64,000 bases of DNA. It comes from Bursaphelenchus xylophilus. Its lineage: Eukaryota; Nematoda; Chromadorea; Rhabditida; Aphelenchoididae. A program made the position numbers and the translations under genes. Within the stretch, counting starts at the first letter, position 1; the number at the start of each line of letters is the position of its first letter. The DNA is taken from positions 3,038,001 to 3,102,000 of the forward strand of contig CAJFCV020000003.1 in assembly GCA_904066235.2 (NCBI GenBank), given 5' to 3'. Positions 56,809-64,000 of the stretch are shown piece after piece. Below the pieces are notes generated by a model. It worked only from the letters and a program-made list of their open reading frames with translations, did no database searches and was not told where the DNA came from.

Positions 56809-56842
56809 CGACCCACGCCCTTCTCATCCACACACTTTCAAT

Positions 56843-57635
56843 ATGAAGTCTATTTCCATCGCTGTACTCTTCCTCGCGGCCCACGTTTCGGCCCAATTCG
56901 CAGCATGGCCCAAGCCGACGTCCACGCAAAAGGTTCCCAAAACGATTGAAGTGAAAGCCGGCACTGTCTTCGATGGCAAAATGGAGCGCTACGTCTCCGC
57001 CTTTACCGATGGTGGCGTAGAAGAAGGACAGCCACCAATGTTCCTACTGGGTGACGGTGCCACCATCCAAAATGTAGTCCTTGGATATCCAGCGGCCGAT
57101 GGAGTCCACTGCAACGGCAGCTGCAAGATCGAGAATGTCTGGTGGGAGGATGTCAGAGATGACGCTGCTACCTTCTTGGGAGAAAAGAATGCTGTGTACA
57201 GTGTGACTGGTGGAGGTGCGCAGAAAGCGCATGACAAAGTCTTCCAGCACAATGGAGGAGGCACCTTGACCATCAAGAACTTCCAAGTAAGTGCCTTCAA
57301 GGAGAAATTCAACACTCTTTCAGGCAGAAGACATCGGAAGACTCTACCGTTCTTGCGGTAACTGTTATATCAATGGAAAGTTCGACCGTCACGCCATCAT
57401 AGATAACGTTAAAGTTACCGGGCCTTGTCTCTCCTTGGCCTGTGTCAACGGAAATTATGGGGACAGCGCTACTCTGACGAATGTGCAAATCTCCGGAGCT
57501 GTAACCTCAATCTGCCAAGATACCGTAGGAAATAACAAAGAGACCCTTCCACCGGTCAAACACCTATATGTTCCCGGCCAAGATGGCGATGGAAAGGTTT
57601 GCAACTTCAAGAAAACCGACGTGAAGAAGTTTTGA
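56843..57635 (+). CDS. Pectate lyase, polysaccharide lyase family 3 (A)
   Basis: Exons 56843-57286 and 57324-57635, with an intron of only 37 nt, give 251 residues. Residues 1-18 (MKSISIAVLFLAAHVSAQ) are a signal peptide. The rest is one PL3 beta-helix domain: IQNVVLGYPAADGVHCNGSC, IENVWWEDV (about 97-104), AHDKVFQHNGGGTLTIKNF (about 129-147), LYRSCGNC (about 155-162), and multiple paired cysteines. PL3 enzymes cleave de-esterified pectin by Ca-dependent beta-elimination. In plant-parasitic nematodes they are made in pharyngeal glands and secreted into plant tissue, and are thought to be of microbial origin. The VGEDA calcium-site motif of its sister C reads VRDDA here, replacing a conserved acidic Glu by Asp and Gly by Arg. 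The promoter carries a STATAWAARS-like motif. It forms a convergent pair with gene B. Confidence 0.95.
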
Positions 57636-57867
57636 ATGAACCTTTGAAAGAGAAGCAAATTGTTGACTTATATAAGTTATGATTAAAATATGACTCGCGC
57701 ATCTAGCTTTTTCGGATTTTTAGAGAATCTCTTGTCAATGAATAGGAACCCCCATAAAAGTTCTTTCCTTTAAGAGTTCTCATTAAATCGCTGCTTCGAA
57801 AATCAATGGCCGCCCGCTTTTAAAATAAATGTCTTTATTTTCAAAGACCTTTATCTTTAAAGCGAAA

Positions 57868-59215
57868 GCTTTCCGGTTCGAATCTACTCGGAAGAGCAGT
57901 CAAGTCTACGGTAACTGTAATCCACAAGCTTTTGGTTGTTGGTAAACACGTATTCCTCTAAACTGCTAATTCTCTCTGCACAAGCATTTTTAAACATACG
58001 TAGTCTTTGGAACAGAAGTAAATGTTTCGGCTTGGAGTGTGGCGTGGCCGGTCTATTCTAGCGATGACGTCAACAACGTAGAGTTCATGACCCCACGTGT
58101 CGGATGACGAAACTTCTTTCCCATTTACAAACAATGAATCTCATGAAGCCGACATGCGGTTGCTGCGACAGAAATGAAGCCCATCGTCCGGCAGAACTGC
58201 CAGAAAAATATAAGTAGACGTGTACAGTACGAAACAAGTGCAACCATGTTACCTGTAACAAAGCTTTTTGAACCATTCTCTAATCTCTCGGCTTTCGATG
58301 AGGCCTACCTAGAGGTGGCAATCGGGCCGGGCCGGGCCGAATTTTGCGGCCCGGCCCGCGGGCCGAAGTGACCAGGCCGGCCCTGGGCTTTTTCAAATTT
58401 GCTCAGGCCCGGCCCTGTTTGGCCCGCTACTGCAAAAAGGTTGGATAAAACTCTATGCACTCTCTACTGGAACTTTTTATGCCTTTCAGCGGGGTTTTAC
58501 GTCTATATGAGTGGAATTAAAACGTCTAGTCGGCTGACCGGAACAGCCGAACAGGTACCTAAAACCTAGCCAAAAAGTTGGATTGTGTCGATTTTTTTTA
58601 TCCTATAGGAAGTTAGCTATGTAAAAATATGGACGTTATGAGGCTACATGTTTAATCAAAAACTCGTAGATGCGTTCATTTACATCAAGGAATCAAATTA
58701 CAGTGAAATATTTAAGTTTATCATCAAAAATTCGAAGATTTGCCGGTCCTTGCATATTTGGGTGGGATTTTACATATACATAATCAGTGATTTTAAAGAG
58801 TTTTAAAAGGTGGTAAAACAGTATATAAGTCAAAAAGGTTTGATTTAATATCCATCCATCAATTCTGCTAAGCATTTGTGCTTTATTTTGCAGGTTCAGT
58901 ATTAATTTTTTTCACTTATCCACCTTCCGGGCCGGGCCGGGCCGAAAGTCTCGGCCCGGCCGACGGGCCGAAGCGGTCAGGCCGGCCCTGGGCTTTTTCA
59001 AATCTGCTCAGGCCCGGCCCGGCCCGGCCCAATCACCGGGCCCGGCCGGGCCGGGCCGGCCCAGCCCGATTGCCACCTCTAGGCCTACCGTTCCTTGGCT
59101 AATGATTACCATCTCAGCGAAAGCTATGTATGCCCGCTGCTTTAAGTCAATGTTGAGGGCGACGAGAGTGTTTGGTATAGATATACTGGATCGCCGTAGA
59201 AAGCACAAAATAATC
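57868..59215 (+). pseudogene. M13 peptidase remnant 1, split by a hAT-like element
   Basis: Segments match the M13 gene at 51552-56176. 57868-57930 (TCAAGTCTACGGTAACTGTAATCCACAAG) matches the start of its exon 2. 57960-58080 (GTGGCGTGGCCGGTCTATTC) matches the end of exon 3. 58085-58110 and 58250-58309 (TCTCGGCTTTCGATGAGGCCTAC), continued at 59082-59215 (GAGAGTGTTTGGTATAGATA), match the last exon. Intervening exons are gone and frames are broken. A 772-bp transposon at 58310-59081 splits it. It is located between convergent pectate lyase genes A and B. Confidence 0.8.
58310..59081. mobile_element. Non-autonomous hAT-like element with 8-bp target duplication
   Basis: 772 bp. The left end TAGAGGTGGCAATCGGGCC and right end GGCCCAGCCCGATTGCCACC...CTA are inverted repeats. 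GGCCTACC is duplicated at 58302-58309 and 59082-59089, the 8-bp duplication typical of hAT transposons. Both ends carry long GC-rich runs of GGGCC/GGCCC units (about 58324-58430 and 58928-59062) around an AT-rich core with no transposase. The uninterrupted sister sequence at about 63280-63295 shows the empty site. Confidence 0.92.
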
Positions 59216-59295
59216 TTCTAAAATTTGGTGCACCGGCCGTATTTTGTTCATCTCTTACGGTTCAACAATGATTTGTTTCTTTTTGAACGACTCTC

Positions 59296-60087
59296 TCAGA
59301 TCTTCTTGATATCCGATTTCTTGTAGTTGCAAACCTTTTGGTCGTCGTCTTTCTCAGTAACATATTCCGTCTTGTCCTTTGGAAGGGTCTCATCGTTTAC
59401 GCCGTGGGTGTCTTGGCAGATTGAGGTTACAGATCCGGATATTTGTACATTCTTAAACACCGCGGTGTCCCCATAATTACCATTGACTGCGGCCAAGGTG
59501 AGAGCGGGTCCAGTAACTTTAACAGTGTCAATGATGACATGACGGTCGTACTTGCCATTGATATTGCAGTTGCCGCAAGAACGGTAGAGCTTTCCCATGT
59601 CTTCTCCCTGAAAAGGTTGATTTTCTCTTTGAAACACATACCAAGAAGTTCTTGATGGTCAAGGTGCCTCCTCCATTGTGCTGGAAGACTTTGTTATGAG
59701 CTTTTTTCGCACCTCCTCCAGTCACACTGTACACAGCATCCTTCTCTCCCAAGAGAAGGTAGCAGCGTCCTCTCCGACATCCTCCCACCAGACATTCTCG
59801 ATCTTGCAGCTGCCGTTGCAGTGGATGCCATCAGACACTGGGGATACAAAGACTATATTTTGGATGGTGGCACCGTCACCCAGCAGGAAGATTGGTGGTT
59901 GTGCTTCTTCAATGCCACCATCGGCGAAGCCGGAGACGTAGCGCTCCATTTTGCCATCGAAGACAGCGCCGGCTTTGACTTCGATCGTCTTGGGCACCTT
60001 TTGCGTGGACTTCGGATTGGGCCGTGTGCCGAACTGGGCCGAAACGTATGCCGCGAGGAAGAGTACACCGAGCGAAATAGACTTCAT
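59296..60087 (-). pseudogene. Pectate lyase, family 3 (B), 2-nt frameshift in exon 1
   Basis: The minus-strand exons would be 60087-59642 and 59607-59296, separated by a 35-nt intron. Exon 1 is 446 nt instead of the 444 nt of genes A and C. The extra two bases lie in a CTCTT run near 59750-59760, just after EDAATF. The frame then reads SWERRMLCTV and stops. In the other frame the normal LGEKDAVYSVTGGG follows. Signal peptide (residues 1-18) and the rest of the PL3 domain are intact, including CNGSCKIENVWWEDVGEDA and MGKLYRSCGNC. The C-terminus ends KKSDIKKI, a type distinct from the KKTDVKKF of A and C. The promoter carries a perfect STATAWAARS. Either a recent pseudogene or an assembly indel error; raw reads decide. 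If the insertion is an error, this is a normal 251-residue enzyme. Confidence 0.88.
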
Positions 60088-60120
60088 ATTGAAGTGTGTG
60101 GATGGGAAGGACGTACGCCG

Positions 60121-60130
60121 GCTTATATAG
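60121..60130 (-). promoter_or_regulatory. Perfect STATAWAARS motif upstream of pectate lyase B
   Basis: On the minus strand CTATATAAGC fits STATAWAARS at all ten positions, 34-43 nt before the start codon at 60087. The surrounding block (CAAAGCTGGCCAAATA ... CCATCCACACACTTCAAT) is shared with genes A and C. Confidence 0.65.
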
Positions 60131-60195
60131 TAGCGTAAGGAGATCGGCTACAAGCGACGCTTTTATTTGGCCAGCTTTGTCGTTAAAGTTCATTG

Positions 60196-61240
60196 TGGCT
60201 TCCCCTCAAGTGTAACAAAAATTACCATTTTGCAGTGCTTGTTCAAATCCATAGCCGTTCTTTAAAGGATGGCCGACAAACACGCGTTCAAAGACTGTCG
60301 GCAAACAACTATTGAAAAAAACACAAAACTATGTGGACAGAGATATTAGTCTACAAGCTTGAGCTCTCCATTCATGATGAAGAAGCAAACGATTCTGGTG
60401 AGTGCACAGGGCCCTAAGCTCCGCCTCCCGCTCTAAGCTCCGCCACACGGCAACCCAAAATAGAACAAAAATGTCTCCCGCCCACTTTTGAATTTCGTCC
60501 AAACGAAGTGTCAAAATTCACAAAAGAAATAAAATAATTCCGAGAAAAATATTTTTCGGTCGGAAAACCACACGAAAATTCATTTTTGACATTTCGTTTG
60601 AATTCAACCGATACTAGGTGGGCGAAGCGCCGAAACGAGGCGGGAGACTCCCTGGGTTGCCGTGCGCCAGTACGGCAAGCCCCCGCCATTCCTTCGCCGA
60701 ATTCTTGGTAAACGAAGACATGCGCATTTATCATTTCTTAACTGTCGGAAATCACACACAAGCTATTAAGGTTTGATAACATAAAAGCAAAAGCCACTGC
60801 CGAATACACTGCTTTTCGTCTTGGTGAAAAAAATCAGTCGAAAAACCGCATCCTCTTCTTTCCACCGCAAAAAGAGTTTTAGGAACATCTCGTTTGAACG
60901 CCAAGAAACTTTATGTCAAATTTCTTGGAACCAACAGTAAATGGGAACCTCAAGTTCCTAAGCCGGCCCAACCGAGGGTTGTTTGGGAAAATTGTCTTTT
61001 ACCATCTGTAAACTGATCAATGTAATTTAATCAGCCATCTTCCTACAGATTATTGGCTTTCTTAACATCATGCATTTTCTGATTCATTGTGAATGAAGAG
61101 CTCAAGCTGTTGGACTAATATCTCCCAGTCCACATTGTTTTGTTTTTTACGGTTGTTTGCCGACGTTTTTTTTTTGTCTGAAAAAAACCGTATTTGTCTG
61201 TCAGCCTTTAAAGGACGGCTGTGCATTTGAACATTCACTG
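60196..61240. other. Intergenic region between the two pectate lyase units
   Basis: No gene found. It contains a palindromic element at 60441-60669 with ends CCACACGGCAACCC / GGGTTGCCGTGCG and inner arms around TTTGAATTTCGTCCAAACGAA, probably another small transposon. The rest is unremarkable AT-rich DNA. Confidence 0.5.
60441..60669. repeat. Palindromic small element between pectate lyase units
   Basis: The left arm (CACGGCAACCC, TCTCCCGCC, CAAACGAAGTGTCAAAATTC) is matched in reverse complement by the right arm (GACATTTCGTTTG, GGCGGGAGACTCC, GGGTTGCCGTG). About 229 bp, imperfect, non-coding. Confidence 0.6.
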
Positions 61241-61343
61241 TAGAATGATTATTTTTGTTATCTTTGAAGGCAAACCACCATGAACTTTTAAAGTCAAAGC
61301 TGGCCAAATACAGATGTCGTAAGTAACCGGTAAAATTATCCGG

Positions 61344-61353
61344 CTATTTAAGC
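61344..61353 (+). promoter_or_regulatory. STATAWAARS-like motif upstream of pectate lyase C
   Basis: CTATTTAAGC, 35-44 nt before the start codon, at the same place and with the same one-base departure as in gene A. The 110-bp upstream block is nearly identical to that of A. Confidence 0.6.
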
Positions 61354-61387
61354 CGACTTACGCCCTTCTCGTCCACACACTTTCAAT

Positions 61388-62180
61388 ATGAAGGCTATTT
61401 CCATCACTGTACTCTTTCTGGCGGCCCATGTTTCGGCCCAATTCGCAGCATGGCCCAAGCCGACGTCCACACAAAAGGTTCCCAAAACGATTGAAGTGAA
61501 AGCCGGCACTGTCTTCGATGGCAAAATGGAGCGCTACGTCTCCGGCTTTGCCGATGGTGGCGTAGAAGAAGGACAGCCACCAATCTTCCTGCTGGGTGAC
61601 GGTGCCACCATCCAAAATCTAGTCATTTCATATCCAGCGGCCGATGGAATCCACTGCAACGGCAGCTGTAAGATCGAGAATGTCTGGTGGGAGGATGTCG
61701 GAGAGGACGCTGCTACCTTCTTGGGAGAAAAGAATGCTGTGTACAGTGTGACTGGAGGAGGTGCGCAGAAAGGGCATGACAAAGTCTTCCAGCACAATGG
61801 AGGAGGCACCTTGACCATCAAGAACTTCCAAGTAAGTGCCTTCAAGGAGAAATTCAACACTCTTTCAGGGACGAGACATCGGAAGACTCTACCGTTCTTG
61901 CGGTAACTGTTATGTCAATGGAAAGTTCGACCGTCACGTCATCATAGACAACGTCAAAGTTATTGGACCTTGTCTCTCCTTGGCCTGTGTCAACGGAAAT
62001 TATGGGGACAGCGCCACTCTGACGAATGTGCAAATCTCCGGAGCTGTAACCTCAATCTGCCAAGATACCCAAGGAAATAACGTTGAGACCCTTCCACCGG
62101 TCAACCAACTGTATGTTGCCGACCAAGATGGCGATGGAAAGGTTTGCAACTTCAAGAAAACCGACGTGAAGAAATTTTGA
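61388..62180 (+). CDS. Pectate lyase, polysaccharide lyase family 3 (C)
   Basis: Exons 61388-61831 and 61869-62180, with a 37-nt intron, give 251 residues. Signal peptide 1-18 (MKAISITVLFLAAHVSAQ), then a PL3 domain with HCNGSCKIENVWWEDVGEDA (calcium and substrate region, about 89-108), HDKVFQHNGGGTLTIKNF and LYRSCGNC; it ends KKTDVKKF. Almost identical to gene A, including the intron sequence, so the duplication is recent. Unlike A it keeps the GED acidic motif. Predicted secreted pectin-cleaving enzyme made in pharyngeal glands; the gland assignment rests on the promoter motif and on what is known of nematode PL3 enzymes. The start ATG is at the signal peptide, and its upstream block matches A and B. 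Convergent with gene D. Confidence 0.96.
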
Positions 62181-62409
62181 ACGAATATTTCAAAGTGAAA
62201 CAAACCATTGTTGAATTAAGTACTGATTAAAATACGGCAAACGCCTCAAACTCTGATAGGATATATTTTGTCTTCCGGAGGGAGATATCGACCGGGCATT
62301 TTTACCGTTTAGCTTTTTGTGCAATTCCTGCGCCTTCTACAGACAAATTTAAGTACATAATCTTTGGGCATTTTCGACACATAAACCCAAAATTAGGCGA
62401 TTCGGTCCG
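62181..62409. other. Downstream region of pectate lyase C
   Basis: Short non-coding stretch with no recognised element, ending at the 17-bp tandem array. Confidence 0.4.
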
Positions 62410-62550
62410 AACAGTGCACCTGACAAATTGTGCACCTGACTGAACAGTGCACCTCGGTGAATTTTGCTCCTGGCTGAACGGTGCACCTGGGTGAACAGTG
62501 CACCTGATGTTTTCTTGTTTGAACAGTGCACCTTGGCGAACAGTGCACCT
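62409..62550. repeat. 17-bp tandem array with GTGCAC core
   Basis: GAACAGTGCACCT repeats with the GTGCAC core starting at 62414, 62430, 62447, about 62464 (degenerate TTGCTC), 62481, 62498, 62525 and 62543. The first six steps are 16-17 bp, then 27 and 18. The CAGTGCAC core resembles, as reverse complement GTGCACTG, the TGCACTGTGC motif of the 12.1-14.3 kb array. Confidence 0.8.
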
Positions 62551-62989
62551 TGAAACAATGTTTTTTTGCGTATAATTGAAGAAAATTTGAAAGGTTTTCA
62601 CTTCGGGTCTGGGAAAAAGGATTTTTTGGAAAATTTTTACAAAGTTTGAAAAGTCTTCGCTTCGAGACAGGAAAAAAAGAGTTTTTGGAATATCTTGAAA
62701 CGTCCATTGAGTGTGAAATATTTCTGCGTATCACAAAAAACTGAAACAGGTATCACGTTGAAGAGTGATTCTTAAAAAGCTATGTAGGTTAATTTACCAT
62801 TTGGTCTAAATGGAGCCTGCTATATGGTACTTGATTACCGTATAATAAGGTCTTGAGAGTTTTGGTCGCGAGCTGCCCCCTACTTTTCCTCCAGGACAAG
62901 AAAATTTGCATACATAAAATAAAAGTAAATTTTCTTTTCTTGCAAGAGTTCTCATAAAATGGAAGCTTCGAAAACCAAGCACCCCGCTT

Positions 62990-63405
62990 TAAAAATAAAG
63001 GCATTTTCAATGCTTTACAGTTCGAATCTGCCCGAAAGATCAGTCAAGTCTACGGTAACTGTAATCCACAAGTTCTTTTTTGTTGGTGAACACGCCTTCC
63101 CTTAACTGTTGAATCTGCAAGCATTTGTCAACATAGTTTGTGGAACAGAAACCGACCATTTGAAAAGATCGGTGCATAATTGCCAAAAAAATATAAGTAG
63201 ACGTGTACAGTCCCAAACAAGTACAACCGTGTTACCCGTAACAAGGCTTTTTGAAGCATTCTGTAATCTCTCGGCTTTCGATGAGGCCTACGGTTCCTTG
63301 GCTAATGATGACCATCTCAGCGAAGGCTATGTATGCCCGCTGCTTTAAGTCAATGTTGAGGGCGACGGGAGTGTTTGGTATAAACATCGCCGTAGAAAGC
63401 ACAAA
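62990..63405 (+). pseudogene. M13 peptidase remnant 2
   Basis: Fragments of the M13 gene in the same order as remnant 1: exon 2 start (CCGAAAGATCAGTCAAGTCTACGG, 63030-63070), an exon 3 piece (GCAAGCATTTGTCAACATAG, 63115-63145), and a last-exon piece (TCTCGGCTTTCGATGAGGCCTACGG to about 63385). It lacks the hAT insertion, so it gives the empty site. It lies between convergent pectate lyase genes C and D. Confidence 0.75.
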
Positions 63406-63491
63406 ATAATCTTCAAAAATTTGGTGCACCGGCCGTATTTTATTCAGCTCTTAAAGTTCAACAATGATTTGTTTCTTTTTGAAAGATTCCC

Positions 63492-64000
63492 TCAGATCTT
63501 CTTGATATCCGATTTCTTGTAGTTGCAAACCTTTTGGTCGCCGTCTTTCTCAGTAACATATTCCACGTCAAAGAAAAAGTGAAAAAACAAGGAACCTCGG
63601 ATAATTGATTTTTGACGAAATGTCGCCGAATTATCGAGTCACAAAAGAAAACTTTCCCAGAGAATTTCGAGAAAAATGTTTTTTCGAAGAGGAAAATAAT
63701 TTTTCAAGCTCGATAATTCCGTGGCACTTCGCAAAAAATCAATGATCCGAGATTCCTTGTTTTTTCAATTTTCTGAAAGAATTGTTTTGACGTGTATTCC
63801 GTCTTGACCTTTGGAAGGGTCTCATCGTTTACGCCGTGGGTGTCTTGGCAGATTGAGGTTACAGATCCGGATATTTGTACATTCTTAAACACCGCGGTGT
63901 CCCCATAATTACCATTCACTGCGGCCAAGGTGAGAGCAGGCCCAGTAACCTTAACGGTGTCAATGATGACATGACGGTCGTACTTGCCATTGATATTGCA
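63492..64000 (-). pseudogene. Pectate lyase, family 3 (D), split by a small transposon; partial at window end
   Basis: Exon 2 of a gene of the B type (ends KKSDIKKI; carries NGNYGDTAVFKNVQISGSVTSICQDTHG) runs leftward from the window edge. A 230-bp element at 63565-63794 interrupts it between EYV and KTEY, with TATTCC duplicated on both sides. The element brings in-frame stops and has no plausible splice sites at its ends, so no full-length enzyme is expected. About 273 nt of the 312-nt exon is inside the window; the remainder, the intron and exon 1 lie beyond 64000. Confidence 0.9.
63565..63794. mobile_element. 230-bp palindromic MITE inserted in pectate lyase D
   Basis: Inverted ends ACGTCAAAG / TTTTGACGT continue inward as imperfect arms (AAAACAAGGAACCTCGG and CCGAGATTCCTTGTTTT). 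TATTCC occurs at 63559-63564 and 63795-63800, while the homologous site in gene B has one copy, so the 6-bp target duplication is directly demonstrated. Confidence 0.9.

Noticed and set aside
57880..57895. GGTTCGAATC as a tRNA B box
   Set aside because: It aligns with the exon 2 border of the M13 gene (CAGTTCGCATCC...), so it is a mutated coding sequence, and no A box or stems accompany it.
56989..61860. Antisense open frames opposite the pectate lyase exons
   Set aside because: Shadows of the PL3 coding sequence; the sense strand has signal peptide, family motifs and splice sites.

Overview
This window looks like nuclear DNA of a plant- or fungus-associated nematode, most likely an aphelenchoidid such as Bursaphelenchus. 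The evidence is as follows. Coding exons are joined across short introns with TTTCAG-type acceptors. Two genes encode nematode-specific serpentine chemoreceptors (Sre-like). A cluster of intron-containing family-3 pectate lyases (PL3) is present. The sequence CTATATAAGC or CTATTTAAGC sits at a fixed distance upstream of three PL3 genes; it matches or nearly matches STATAWAARS, a motif reported for pharyngeal-gland effector genes of Bursaphelenchus xylophilus. The species call is inference.

Layout. Positions 1-19.8 kb contain no convincing protein gene. This AT-rich desert holds a 1.84 kb inverted repeat with tRNA-like Pol III boxes (1.2-3.1 kb), a striking 2.2 kb array of about 37 copies of the 9-bp palindrome GCAC(N)GTGC (12.1-14.3 kb), and a CCAAT/GC-box/GA-rich promoter-like block (17.8-18.2 kb). 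A five-exon T-box gene of the TBX2/tbx-2 type follows at 19.9-29.4 kb, with a 6.4 kb intron inside the T-box. The 10-mer GTAAAATACG/CGTATTTTAC recurs 17 times across the first 31 kb.

From about 30 to 56 kb the character changes to small genes packed with short palindromic transposons (at least four families). This part carries two Sre-like GPCR genes (minus strand), a doubtful gene inside a 2.15 kb terminal-inverted-repeat element, a nearly perfect 1.07 kb palindrome flanked by TA, a degenerate secreted pepsin-like (A1) protein, an ankyrin-repeat protein and a secreted M13 (neprilysin-like) metallopeptidase.

From 56.6 kb to the end lies a recently duplicated effector locus. It contains two convergent PL3 pairs (A plus / B minus, C plus / D minus), each pair enclosing remnants of the neighbouring M13 gene. 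A and C are intact. B carries a 2-nt insertion in exon 1. D is split by a small transposon with a 6-bp target duplication and runs off the window. One M13 remnant is itself split by a hAT-like element with an 8-bp target duplication. The locus reads as a birth-and-death nursery of plant-cell-wall-degrading genes driven by duplication and small transposons.
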